Assembly (NCBI GenBank): GCA_032717465.1
Contig: CM064690.1
Coordinates: forward strand, 14,252,830 to 14,316,829
DNA: 64,000 nt
Direction of reading: 5' to 3'
Source: Coenobita brevimanus
Lineage: Eukaryota > Arthropoda > Malacostraca > Decapoda > Coenobitidae
Positions 1 through 10,818 of the stretch are shown in pieces. Numbering within the stretch: the stretch's first letter is position 1; every line of letters begins with the position of its first letter. The notes beneath the pieces were generated by a model. That model ran no database searches and was not told where the DNA came from. It was given only the letters and a program-made list of their open reading frames with translations. A program made the position numbers and the translations under genes.

Positions 1-2510
1 ACACTGCGCACTCTTGTCTTACTTGCACTCAATTGTACCTTAATGAAATAAGTGTAGCACTCTGCACTTTAAGTCTTTCCACTCTTGAAACCATTTTATA
101 AACAAAACACACTGAAGTTAATTCACGTTAAATTTACAGTCCATTAAATCTTTGTCTTTTCACTCAGAACTCAAATTCCTTAACACTATGCACTGTTTTT
201 TTGACTGCACAACACTGTAAATTCCCATGTGGTCTAGTGGAGAAGTTCTTGGTGTCTAATCATTGTCAGAGTCTGAGAGTAGCACATGCAGGTGACCTAG
301 GGGTGCGTCGCTGGGTCGTGGTGATGGCGTACCCACTGCAGACGACTCTGAAGATAGGCGCAAACTCACTTCGAGCGGTGACTCCACCGTGGCTGATGTG
401 CTGGGCTGTGGCTCGGAGCATGAGGGCCTGTCTTGGGGAGGCAACGGAGTGGAGCCAGGGCTGGGCACAGCGGGGGTCACGGGCCTGAAAAAGCTGTCAA
501 TCATTGATTGATGCAAGGAACGACAATTCTGACGATTGATGATGCGCTGCCTGAAAGCACGCACTTCCTCCACAAGTCCCTAGGGCCCCATCTCCCTGTC
601 GCAGTCTGGGTGTTCCAGGTTGTCCAGAATGAACTCTAGGTGTTCCCGGAGTGCGCTCAGCCTGGGGATGGCTGGAGTTGTGTCATGCTGAGAGGAGTCC
701 ACATCATTGTCGCCGTCCTCGTCGGAATCTTCAAGGTGGGTACTGACACCTGCAACTGCAGATGCAATCTCGATATCAGACAGGGTCTGATACCCAGGAT
801 CGCCCTCATTGTCATCCAACCACTCACGCACTTCGTCCACATCAACATCATCCCCATGTGCACATAGACATGCATAGAAGTCATCCACGTCGAAACCTAG
901 GAAATTGTACTCCACATCCGTTCCGAGAAGCAGACGAGACCAACCATTTTCTAGAGTCTTGACAGGACTTCCTTCTATGCACTGGCCCAGTTGTAAATGG
1001 CAGACTTGATGTTGTAGCGGCAAAGGTTTTCCAAAGTCCGGTGGCCTCGCATGTCCCGTCCCTCCCTGCGCTCATCCTCGTCCTCGAGAACAACCATCAC
1101 CTCATCCAGGAACTTCTGTCGGTATAGCCGCTTCGTTGCCATGATCACTCCTTGGTCCATTGGTTGGATGAGAACAGTAGAATTAGGTGGCAGAAACATA
1201 CACCTAATGCGGCCATTCTCAGCCACCAAGTCCTTGTTGCACGGGTGGGCAGGTGCATTGTCGAGGAGAAGGAGGGCCTTTACCTGGTCGGGTGGGATTC
1301 CCAGTTTCTCCATCTGGTAATGTATGACCTCCTTGACGAAATGGCAGTGGAACCAGTCTTTGAAGATGTGGCCTGTGAACCATGCCTTCAAGGAATGGTA
1401 CCAAACGACAGGAAGGACATCCATCACCCCACGAAGACACTGAGGCTGCTTTGCACGGCCAACAATAATGGGCTTAAGCTGGTGCATTCCATTAGCATTA
1501 GCACAACACAAAGCAGATATCCATTGCTTCGAGAGCTTGCGGCCAGGTACATGCTTCTCCGTCTCCTCGGCTAGAGTATTCGTAGTCAAAGAGCAATAGA
1601 ATAAACCAGTTTCGTCAGCATTGTAGACTTGACCGAGAGTGAGGCCCTCCCTGTCGATCAAGGCCTTCACCTTGTGCTGAAACTCCTCTACTCCATCCTC
1701 GTTAGCGTCCAAAGCTTCGCCATGAGACTTACGGTTGGTAAGGCCATGTCTCAACTTGAACGCGAAGAGCCAACCCTCGGATGCCTTGAAGTCTAGGGCG
1801 TCGTGAAGCCTTGCAAACTTCTCAGCAGCAGCCTTCAGCTCCGTCCCATGCACCATCACACCAGCAGCACGTTGTTGTCAATACCAAATCAACGTGGAGC
1901 GGTCGACTTCAGCATACTTGGGAGTAAACATCATCTTCCTCTCCACGTTGCATTTGCTTTTCGACGAGAAGTCAGCCGTGTCCTGCATGAGTTTGTCTTG
2001 GGATCTCTTAATATCAAACAAAGTAGATCGGACCAGGTTGAACTCATGAAGAATGCGTGACGAAGACCATCCCGCATCCACTTTCTTCAATATCTCCCTC
2101 TTCTTCTCCAGAGTCAAAACCACTCTCTTCCTCTTCTCAGGCAGTGGGGCCATCATCACACACACGAAGGAGAGGCACGAGAGCAGGAGGAGAGCCTGCA
2201 GCAGGTAAGGCACCACCGCAAAAGCGAGCACGTGGGCAGGCATGACGACGATCGTGCACTCGCGACAAGAGACAGGTGGTAAGTGAGGAGGATGCAGTGG
2301 CGCTCTAGCGGACCTCGGAGGAATGACACACCAAAACAAAGCTTCCCGCACCGCATGCACCAAGTTCAAATTACAGGCGGGAAAAAGTCAGATTTGATTG
2401 GATTTTTTGCAGTTTTCGGACCATTTTGGGGATATTGGATCCCGGAATGATATTGTCCGGTAAGTGGGGATGTCCAGAAAGTGGGTGTCCGGATAGTACA
2501 GGGATTACTG
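1..2510 (-). mobile_element. Tigger-like DNA transposon, copy 1, cut by window edge
   Basis: The right end reads ...GGGATTACTG at 2501-2510 followed by TA. This mirrors the left end of the related copy at 3522 (CAGTAATCCC), so it is the terminal inverted repeat with a TA target site. The left part aligns with that copy from about its position 4113, so roughly 590 bp of this element should lie outside the window. The coding strand is minus. The element interrupts a mariner: mariner coding sequence stops exactly at the TA at 2511-2512. It is probably immobile as it stands, because its transposase is broken. Confidence 0.85.
256..2156 (-). pseudogene. Tigger/pogo-type transposase, broken copy
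   Basis: The product would be a CENP-B-like transposase that cuts and pastes its own element in the nucleus. The frame probably starts at the Met-Met pair (2156), followed by basic PEKRKRVVLTLEKKREIL, the start of the N-terminal helix-turn-helix. The catalytic region is recognisable: YNADETGLFY, LLLDNAPAHP and IQPMDQGVI carry the three acidic residues. Breaks against the 4417-6258 copy are: TGA at 1878-1880 where the other copy has CGA, TAG in place of Trp near 976, a one-base deletion just after it, and TAG at about 580. The C-terminus runs ~20 residues beyond the end of the other copy and finishes in an acidic SDSDND tail, so the ancestral protein was probably longer. Confidence 0.85.
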
Positions 2511-3156
2511 TATATGCCCTTTTGAGTCCCAAAAAACGGTTAGCATCACTTTTCCTGCGGAAGATTGAGTCTTGAATTTCTTCCTTGTTGGCGATCCCGG
2601 GTGTTTCCACTCCATACTCTGCCTTTTGGATTCTGGCTCAAAGTGATGGACCCAGGTCTCATCTCCTGTGACATTTCTCTCCAAAAAAGCTTCGCCTTCA
2701 TCGTTGTAGCGGTTGAGTAAATGTTGACAGATCTTCACACGATTGCGCTTATGCACTTCGGTAAGCTCTCTTGGCACCCATCTCACACAGACTTTATGGA
2801 AGCGAAGCTTGTCATGGATGATTTCGTATGCAGAACCATGACTAATGTGCAGAGGACATGCCACCTCATCGATGGTCACTCATCGGTTCGCCTGAATCAT
2901 CTCTCGCGCTTCTTGAATCTTCACATCAGTGGCAGAGGTTAATGGGCGTCCTGCTTCCTCTAGCTGCTTCACACTTGTCCGGCCATTTTTGAACTTCTCG
3001 ATCCATTCATACACACTTCTACGCTGTAGAGCGCTGTCCCCGTATTGCACTGAAAGCCTGCAATTAATTTCAGCCCCTGACACACCTTCAGACCAGAGGA
3101 ATCAAATCACTGATCTCTGTTCTTCCTTGGTGCACATTGCCAGTGGAGCGGCCATG
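2511..3156 (-). pseudogene. mariner transposase, 5' two-thirds, broken
   Basis: Reading minus from the ATG at 3156 gives an N-terminal MAAPLAMCTKEEQRS, then a helix-turn-helix region (LSVQYGDSALQRRSVYEW) and the mariner catalytic start TGDETWVHHFEPESKRQS with its first Asp. The rest, including the later catalytic residues, is absent because Tigger copy 1 is inserted after WDSKGHI. Damage includes a one-base insertion near 3120 and two TGA codons, one in the VI-stop-FLWSEG context and one at 2880-2882. Both sit where mariner relatives usually have Arg. No terminal repeat could be fixed with certainty at the 5' side. Confidence 0.85.
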
Positions 3157-3338
3157 TTTACACGGTAACACAAAAAAGAAGAATGGAGCGATTAACATCA
3201 AACCTCGGTTATGTAACCACAAGAGTATCACCAATTAGCAAGCGAGCACTGAAGGCTGTACGGCCAACCTGAAGAAATTTATGGCAAATGTGCGGAAAAT
3301 TTTTGATTTTCCCTTGTATTTTTAATATATTAAAGTAT

Positions 3339-3376
<38 letters not shown>

Positions 3377-3521
3377 GGATGTGGTTAGCTTACAGTATGT
3401 GGAAATAATAGGCCATTTTGTAATGATGACTTCAGCATCCATGGAATTTGCCTTCTTGGGGGGTCTCTGGAACCTAACCCCCCCGGATAACCAGGGTCTG
3501 CTATATATATGTATATATATA
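3157..3521. other. Mariner leader remnant and simple-sequence spacer
   Basis: No gene is visible. The 3157-3290 part is probably the 5' untranslated end of the mariner; CAGGTTGGCCGTACAGCC (minus strand, about 3255-3272) may be a degraded terminal repeat, but no partner is in the window. A run of 35 T occupies 3340-3374. A short alternating AT run at 3500-3520 supplies the TA target of the next Tigger. Confidence 0.5.
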
Positions 3522-6500
3522 CAGTAATCCCTCCAATATCCGACGTAATAGAGCCATAGGCAGGTCCAGATACTGGTCCTGTCCGGATATTGGGCCCCAG
3601 CTTATGGACTTGTACTTATGGACCTTAACTGAGAGAAACACCTATACAACTCCCTCTGGACATGCATAGCACCTATTTAAGACCCAAATCACACCCATAA
3701 GGCACATAAATGACTGAAATAAATGCAAAAGAAGCATAAAATGAGGGTTTAGAAGTAGGTTCATACAATATTAAACATTCTGGTTACTGGCTCCTGGACT
3801 GGTACTTACGGACCCTAACCTAGCCTAACTCAGAAAAGCACATTCCTGCTGCACATGCATAGCTCCTAACACCCTATTCACACCAAGAAAGGACATTAAA
3901 GAGTGAAATGAGGTGTTTAAGGTAAGTATAGTATGGAAAAAAGTACAGTATGAAACATTCTGCCTACTTACAGCAAGTCCATGGCCACCTCGATGAATAA
4001 CCGCCTCCTCTCAGACTCTGACAGTAAGAAGGATTTCCTGAAGGACTTCCAGTACACTGTTCATGAAGTCTTGCACTGAACTTAGTCAGTCGCACTCAGA
4101 AGTCCGTTCTCTTCACAGTGCGCACTCTTGTCTAACTAATGCTCCATTGTAACTTACTAAGTGTTGCACTCTGCACTTTAACTTTTCCCATTCTTCTAAT
4201 AATTTTCTAAACCAAAAACAAACAAGTCTATTTACGTTAAATTTTGTTCCAAATTAGTCTTTTCACTCACAACTGTAAATCCTTAACACAACACACTTTT
4301 TTTCACTGCACAACACTGTAAATTCCCGTGTGGTCTAGTGGAGAAGTTCTTGTTGTATATTCACCGTCAGAGTCCGAGAGTATCACTGGCAGGTGACCTA
4401 GGGGTGTGTCGCTGGGTCATGGTGATGGCGTGCCCACTGCATACGACTCTGAAGATAGACACAAACTCATGTCGAGCGGTGACTCCACCGTGGCTGATGT
4501 GCTGGGCTGTGGCTCGGAGCATGAGGGCCTGTCTTGGGGAGGCAACGGAGTGGAGCCAGGGCTGGGCACAGCAGGGGTCACGGGCCTGAAAAAACTGTCA
4601 GTGGTTGAGTGACGCAATGACCGACGATTTTGACGATTGATGATGCTCTGCCTGAAAGCACGCACTTCCTCCACAAGTCCCAAGGGCCCCATCTCCCTGT
4701 CGCAGTCCGGGTGTTCCAGGTAGTCTAGGATGAACTCTAGGTGTTCCCGGAGTGCGCTCAGCTTGGGGATGGCTGGAGTAGTGTCCTGCTGAGAGGAGTC
4801 CGCATCATCGTCACCTTCCTCGTCGGAATCTTCAAGCTCGGTACTGACACCTGCAACTGAAGACGCGATCTCAATATCAGACAATGTCTGATACCCAGGA
4901 TCACCCTCGTCGTCATCCAACCACTCACGAACATCGTCCACATCAACATCGTCGCTGTGCGTACGTCGCCGTGCATGGAAGTCATCCACGTCAAACCCTA
5001 GAAAATCGTACTCCACATCCATTCTGAGAAACAGACGAGACCAACCATTTTCCAGAGTCTTGACAGGGACTTCCTTCCATGCACTAGCCCAGTTGTAAAG
5101 TGCAAACTTGATGTTGTAGCGGCGAAGGTTTTCCAAAGTCCGCTGGCCTCGTGTGTCCCGTCCCTCCCTGCGCTCGTCCTCGTCCTTGAGAACAACCATC
5201 ACCTCGTCCAGGAACTTCCGTCGGTATAGGCGCTTTGTTGCCACGATCACTCCTTGGTCCATTGGTTGGATGAGAGCAGTCGTATTAGGTGGCAGAAACA
5301 TGCACCTAATCCGGCCATTCTCAGCCACCAAGTCCTTGTCACATGGGTGGGTAGGTGCATTGTCGAGGAGAAGGAGGGCCTTTACCTGGTCGCGCGGGAT
5401 TCCCAGTGTCTTCGTCTGGTAATTGATGACCTCCTTGACGAAGTGGCGGTGGAACCAGTCTTTGAAGATCACGGCTGTAAACCATGCCTTCAAAGAATGG
5501 TACCAGATGACAGGAAGGACATTCATCACCCCACGAAGACACCGAGGCTGCTTTGCACGGCCATCAACAACGGGCTTAAGCCGGTGCATGCCGTTAGCAT
5601 TGGCACAACACAAAGCAGATATCCGTTCCTTGGAGAGCTTGCGGCCAGGTACATGCTTCTCCATCTCCTCGGCTAGAGTGTTCGTTGGCAAAGAGCGATA
5701 GAATAGACCAGTTTCGTCACCGTTGTAGACTTGACCGAGAGTGAGGCCCTCCCTGGCGATCAAGCCCTTCACCTTATGCTGAAACTCGTCAACTCCATCC
5801 TTGTTAGCGTCCAAAGCTTCGCCATGAGCTTTACGGTTGGTAAGGCCATGCCGTAACTTGAACGCAAAGAGCCAACCCTCGGATGCCTTGAAGTCTAGGG
5901 CGTCGTGAAGCCTGGCGAACTTCTCAGCAGCAGCCTTCAGCTCCGTTCCACGTACCATCACACCAGTAGCACGTTGCTGTCGATACCAAATCAGTGTGGA
6001 GCAGTCGATTTCAGCAAACTTGGGAGTAAACATCACCTTCCTCTCCACATTGCGTTTGCTTCTCGACGAGAAGTCAGCCGTGTACTGCATGAGTTTGTCT
6101 CGGGATCTCTTAATATCAAACAAAGTAGATCGGGCCAGGTTGAACTTGCGGAGGATGCAGGAAGAAGTCCACTCTGCATCTACTTTTTCCAATATCTCCC
6201 GTTTCTTCTCCAGAGTCAACACCACTCTCTTCCTTTTCTCAGGTGGCGGGGCCATCATCGCACACACTAATAGGAGGCCCGAGAGCAGCAGGAGTGCCTG
6301 CAGCAGGTAAGGCACCACCACAAAAGCGAGCACGTGGGCAGCCATAACGACGAGCGTGCACTCGCAGTGAGAGACAGGCGGAAAGTGGGGAGGATGCAGT
6401 GGCACTCTGTCGGACGTCGGAGGAATGATGCGCCACAACACTGCTGTCCTGCGCCACGCGTGGCAAGTTCAAATTACGGGCAGGAAAAATTCAATTTTTT

Positions 6501-6600
6501 TTTTTAGTTTTTGCGGTTTTCGGACCATTTTGGGAATGTTAGATCCCAGGACGATTATGTCCAGTTAGTGGGGGATGTTCGGATATTAGAGGGATTACTT
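3522..6600 (-). mobile_element. Tigger-like DNA transposon, copy 2, both ends present
   Basis: The left end CAGTAATCCCTCCAATATCC begins at 3522. The right end (GTTCGGATATTAGAGGGATTACT, ending 6599-6600) is its inverted complement with few mismatches. TA flanks both ends. Length is about 3.08 kb, typical for an autonomous Tigger. The transposase is on the minus strand, leaving a long 3' non-coding part (3522-4416, which still has the 'sub-telomere-looking' CCTAACC-containing text common to all copies) and a short 5' leader near the right end. It is the best preserved Tigger in the window. Confidence 0.92.
4417..6258 (-). CDS. Tigger/pogo-type transposase (CENP-B-like), long open frame
   Basis: DDE-type transposase that would bind the element ends and move it by cut-and-paste. 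The open frame extends upstream to 6441, but I place the start at the Met-Met pair at 6258/6255, because the next residues (PPPEKRKRVVLTLEKKREIL) are where the conserved N-terminal DNA-binding domain begins. The upstream stretch is hydrophobic and is probably translated leader. Domains in order: helix-turn-helix (STLFDIKRSRDKL), a CENP-B-type second DNA-binding part (LDFKASEGWLFAFKLRHGL), then the DDE catalytic domain. The three catalytic Asp codons are at 5716-5718 (YNGDETG), 5362-5364 (LLLDNAPTH) and 5257-5259 (QPMDQGV); the last two are 35 residues apart. The acidic C-terminal region is Tigger-like. The final codon is TGA at 4417-4419 where copy 1 has CGA, so the last ~20 residues are probably lost. 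Whether it is expressed cannot be told. Confidence 0.88.
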   Translation of the reverse strand: MMAPPPEKRKRVVLTLEKKREILEKVDAEWTSSCILRKFNLARSTLFDIKRSRDKLMQYTADFSSRSKRNVERKVMFTPKFAEIDCSTLIWYRQQRATGVMVRGTELKAAAEKFARLHDALDFKASEGWLFAFKLRHGLTNRKAHGEALDANKDGVDEFQHKVKGLIAREGLTLGQVYNGDETGLFYRSLPTNTLAEEMEKHVPGRKLSKERISALCCANANGMHRLKPVVDGRAKQPRCLRGVMNVLPVIWYHSLKAWFTAVIFKDWFHRHFVKEVINYQTKTLGIPRDQVKALLLLDNAPTHPCDKDLVAENGRIRCMFLPPNTTALIQPMDQGVIVATKRLYRRKFLDEVMVVLKDEDERREGRDTRGQRTLENLRRYNIKFALYNWASAWKEVPVKTLENGWSRLFLRMDVEYDFLGFDVDDFHARRRTHSDDVDVDDVREWLDDDEGDPGYQTLSDIEIASSVAGVSTELEDSDEEGDDDADSSQQDTTPAIPKLSALREHLEFILDYLEHPDCDREMGPLGLVEEVRAFRQSIINRQNRRSLRHSTTDSFFRPVTPAVPSPGSTPLPPQDRPSCSEPQPSTSATVESPLDMSLCLSSESYAVGTPSP

Positions 6601-6720
6601 ATATATATATATATATATATATATAGATAGATATATATATATATATATAGATAGATAGATATATATATATATATATACATATATATATAAAATATATATA
6701 TATATATGTATATATATAAT
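6601..6720. repeat. AT-rich microsatellite with GATA interruptions
   Basis: Alternating AT with two short AGAT stretches directly abuts the Tigger right end. It may be a pre-existing target or the tail of a lost GATA-tailed LINE/SINE. The 6721-6844 stretch that follows is pyrimidine-rich and holds no feature I can name. Confidence 0.9.
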
Positions 6721-6849
6721 ATCGCTCTTTGATATAGTGCTGCCTACTTCCTTAGCTGTTATCATTCTTTTTCTGTGCCTGCCCTCCTTTCTTCCTATTT
6801 CTCCCATCTTTCCTGTCACTTCTTATTGCTTTTCTTTCCTTTACAGGTG

Positions 6850-7219
<370 letters not shown>

Positions 7220-7394
7220 CTCAATCCTTGAGTAACACATTTTTGTTCTAACACACTCAGCATAATGAGATAAGTCATATCAAGACGCGGAAAAACTTGA
7301 ATTCATGCGGGAAGTCAGCTGGCCTGGTGACGAAATTTGAAAGTCACGCACGGTGACGCCACCCTGCAGACTCTGGGTACCTTTTCTGGGTGCA

Positions 7395-7610
7395 TATTTC
7401 CTTTCCGTATGGGTATTTGTCTCAATACCACCGCCAGCCAGCTCAGCCAAGCAGCCCTAGTGGGATAGGTTAGGTTAGGTTAGGTGAGGTTGATGAGAAA
7501 ATTTTGCCTGGGAAACACATTGAGCATAATTAAAAAGAAAAACTATGGTTAGTTTTGAAACAACTGAGCGAGCATCGTTCCTGGCTGAGGGTTCCCGGTG
7601 GTGAGATGAA
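7395..7610 (+). repeat. R1 repeat unit, isolated copy
   Basis: This unit (GTATGGGTATTTGTCTC, then TTAGG-like repeats, then TTGCCTGGGAAACACATTGAGC and GTTCCTGGCTGAGGG) recurs at about 9640-9860 and 10100-10330 inside Tigger copy 3. It contains three tandem GGTTA steps at 7465-7485. No coding potential is seen. The stretch 7216-7394 in front of it holds nothing I recognise. Confidence 0.7.
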
Positions 7611-7963
7611 TATGCATGCAGAATGGAAATATGCTTCCTGGGCACACAGAAGGCCGTATGGCTAGACCAAAATTCATGGGTTTTGCAATTTCAAGGGACA
7701 AAGTGGAACAAAAAGAATAAAATGGTAAAGAATAAAATTTCATCCATGTAGTGTCGTAAGTTAGCGTTCAGTTCCACATCCTTCGTTCGATTTCATGCTT
7801 CCCAACACATTTCGGACCAAATGAGTGTTTGGTTATCATTTCTTTCTCGTGCCACACCTAGTTCTTCCCCACAGTCATAATTGGTTTTGCATTTTTAGGG
7901 GATGAAATGGAATGAAAATGTTTGGTAATTAGAAAAAGAAAGTACTGTACTTATGTCCATGTA
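7611..7963 (+). repeat. R2 tandem array, units 1-2
   Basis: Units of about 190-215 bp share the landmarks CGTAAGTTAGCGTTCAGTTC, TTTCATGCTTCCCAACACA, TTTCGGAC and GAATGAAAATGTTTG. The array is interrupted here by MITE copy 1 and resumes at 8506. Later units appear at 8506-8874, 13551-13581 and 25158-25430, so one array has been split by three insertions. R2 text also forms the centre of the palindrome at 26050-26966. Confidence 0.8.
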
Positions 7964-8505
7964 CAGGTATACGTCAATATGCGATACCCTGACTTAATGA
8001 TGGGGGTAGAAATACCACCATACCCCGCCTAACGATGGCCAAACCCCAGTTTAACAATGGGTTTTGATTTTTTAAAATCGATTTTGATGATATTTGAGTT
8101 TAAATTGTGTTTAGGTTGATCTATAAACTATTTTTTGACTTAGATTAATGTGTTTTAGCCATTGGTGGGGTGAACATTGTCATTTTGGGGATACAGTTTA
8201 CTAAGCTTGATTTTTTCCAGACTTGTATTTGACATTTTTCGGATTTTATTGTTGGTTTTAGTGAGTTATTTACACGTATTAGGCTTAGGGTAGCTTCTTT
8301 TGCAGCTGTTAGGCCTTTTATGATTGGCTTTAAACTTCATTTTGGGCTCATTAGGGTAGGTTTTGGACTTGGTTGGGGGGGGGAAACCCAAAGCTGAAAA
8401 AGACATCCCAATACTTTACTTGTTAAATCTACCCTGATGTATGATACCCCACCTAACGATGGGTATTTACCTAACCAGTTGCGTCATTAAACCAGGGTAT
8501 ACCTG
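7964..8505. mobile_element. 542-bp MITE, copy 1 (CAGGTATAC ends)
   Basis: The element begins CAGGTATAC at 7964 and ends GTATACCTG at 8505, with TA on both sides (7962-7963 and 8506-8507). It has no open frame. Terminal motifs such as GCGATACCCTGACTTAATGA on the left and CTAACGATGGG / TCATTAAACCAGGG on the right are partial inverted complements. The TA target and CAG start point to mobilisation by a Tc1/mariner-superfamily (Tigger/pogo) transposase in trans. It lies inside an R2 unit. A second copy is split across 13582-25157. Confidence 0.85.
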
Positions 8506-8874
8506 TATTCTCATAAGTTAGGGTTCAGTTCCACATTCTTCATTCAATTTCATGCTTCCCAACACATTTCGGACCAAGCGAGCATGTGGCTATCAGTCCT
8601 TTCTCGTGCCTCACCTAGTCCTTCCCCACACTCATTATTGGTTCTGCAGTTTTAAGGGACGAAAATGTTTGCTAATTAGAAAACAAAAATTACTCTTTCA
8701 TCATGTGTTCTCGCAAGTTAGCGTTCAGTTCCACATTCTTCATTCGATTTCGTGCTTCCCAACATTTCCAACTGACTGAGCATACGGTTATCAATCCTTT
8801 CTCGCGTCTCACCTACTTCCACCCCACATTTATTATGAGATTTGCAGTTTTAGGAGATGAAATGAACGAAAATA
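8506..8874 (+). repeat. R2 tandem array, units 3-4
   Basis: The array resumes after MITE copy 1 with two units starting near 8507 and 8698. Unit 4 is cut at 8874 by Tigger copy 3; its missing end (TGCTAATTTGGAAAAA) lies at 13553-13581. Confidence 0.8.
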
Positions 8875-9079
8875 CAGTGATCCCTCAATTATCTGGACAC
8901 TCAGTATCAAGACTTGTTCAGTATCCAGACGCTGGGCCTTGGCTTTGTTAAACCATTATCCATATTTACTTGCTATTATCCGGATGTAAAAGTGCCCAAG
9001 AACTTCGACCAGCCAGCCGACATTTCCAAACATTTGGTATCGTTGCCACAGGGCTCGAGCTGTCAGCGGGAAGAAGTTC

Positions 9080-10480
9080 ATAACCCACAACCAGCACTAA
9101 AATGTCCGTCCGCTCCCATACTGAATGGTCAAAGTTGCGTGCTCATCTGATCATTCCCAGTGAATCTCCACCACCTAAGCAATATGACTGTAACCCGCAA
9201 GTGGTGTCAAAACATCCGTACGCATCCCCACCCAATGTCTAGTATCACGCGGACATGCTAGCTCTTTCCTCGCTGCCACTGTGTGTGTAACACAGACCAC
9301 AAACCACGAGTCCATGTTCACTGACAGCGCCCGTCCGCCTCTTCACCGAACGTCGATAGTCGCATGGCCACAGGGCTGAGTCTTGCCCAGCCGCCACCAC
9401 CATCGGACAGAGACCACAAGCCATGAGTACATGTTCGATGACAGCGCCCGTCCGCCTTTCTACTGAACATTGAAAATCGCGCAGCCACCTGGAGGCACTC
9501 GCACCACACACAAAGAGAGAGACAGACAGACAGAGACAGAGAGAGACCTTCCCATGCTGAGTACAATATCAGTACAGTACCAGTGCATATGATAGTACTA
9601 CAGTAGTGTACTGTACACAGTACAGTACTGTACAGTACACTTCCATTTGGTACGGGTATTCGTTTCAGTGACACAGTCACCCACCTTTGCCAAGCATCTG
9701 TATTGGGTTAGGTTAGGTTTGGTAAGGTAAAATACTGTTATCAATGTAATTTTGCCTGGGAAACATATTGAGCATATTTTTGAGAAAATCCTATGGTTAT
9801 TTTTGAAAGGACAAAGCGAGCGTGGTTCCTGGCTGAGAGATGCGGGTGGCCACGGCACGTGTAACACAGTTCACAACACACAAGTACATATTCGGTGACA
9901 GCGCCTGTCCACCTCTCTATTGAAGGTCGAAAATCGCATGGCCACTAGGAGACACACACACACCACACACGCAGAGATTCCTTCACATGCCATGATGACA
10001 AAGAGTATCAGTACTGTACGGTAATTTCTGTACCAATGCATATGATAGTACAGTACTGTACTCTGTGTGCACAGTACTGTATGTACAGTACAATACACTT
10101 CCATTCAGTATGGGTATTCATTTCAGTACCACAGTCAGCCACCTTAGCCAAGCAGCCCCATTAGGAAAGGTTAGGTTTGGTAACATTAGGTGAAGATAAC
10201 CTATGTAATTTTGCCTGGGAAGGACATTGAACATATCTTTGAGAAAATTCTGTGGTTATTTTTGAACGGAGGAGGCAAGCATTGTTCCTGACTGAGGGGT
10301 ACCGGTGGCCACCACGTGTGTAACACAGACCACAACCCACGAGTAATGTACGGTAAAACCGCCCGTCCGGCCCTACACCGAATGGCGGGTAACCCCCGGC
10401 CTCCAGGATTAGTGCGGAAATCCTCCATCGCACGTGCCTGTCTGCTTCCCTACCGAATGGTCAGAGTCGCTTGGCAGGCT
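9080..10480 (+). repeat. Repeat block in the 5' region of Tigger copy 3
   Basis: A ~115-bp subunit (CACAGACCACAA, GAGTCCATGTTC, GACAGCGCCCGTCCGCC, then a sequence close to TCGCATGGCCAC) occurs at least six times, for example near 9290, 9407, 9861 and 10318. Between them lie two R1 units ~460 bp apart and two self-complementary CAGTACAGTACTGTAC clusters (9590-9640 and 10045-10095). Long frames here are products of the repeats. No gene is seen. Confidence 0.75.
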
Positions 10481-10818
10481 GCATGAGTCATACACTGCCT
10501 GAGGCAGTGATCTACTGGTCATCTGCTGTTGCCGTCATGTACTAACCCTTGCATGGGCAAATGGAAGTGAACCTTATAGACAGATGTCAATTTGCTGCAT
10601 GTGGCTTCCTCTGTGCTCGAAAGCAACCTTTTGGTGCGATATGGCAGCACTGTACTGTCCTGCTTGCCGGCGAACAGAAGCCCGCACCTCAGTTCCTGCC
10701 TTTCTGCTGCCGCTCTTTAGTGCTAACTCTTGCAGCAGTGGCTATGACTGTCGTTGCTTTTGTGGTGATTCCCTACCTTCAGGTTGTGGCCCTGCTCTGC
10801 TGCATTCTTGTGTGTGTG

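Noticed and set aside
3340..3374. T35 run as the poly(A) tail of a minus-strand retrocopy
   Set aside because: No retrotransposon or processed gene ends there on the minus strand and no target duplication is visible.
6256..6441. Hydrophobic N-terminal extension of the Tigger transposase as a signal peptide or membrane segment
   Set aside because: A nuclear transposase has no use for it; the conserved Met-Met start and basic DNA-binding region begin at 6258, so the extension is translated leader.
7611..8874. CRISPR-like or satellite array because of regular repeats
   Set aside because: Units are ~200 bp without short spacers, and the setting is eukaryotic; it is a tandem repeat cut by transposons.
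9245..10433. Several 75-120-residue frames around 9.2-10.4 kb as genes
   Set aside because: They arise from the R1 and 115-bp repeat units, lack domain features, and repeat the same residues in several places.
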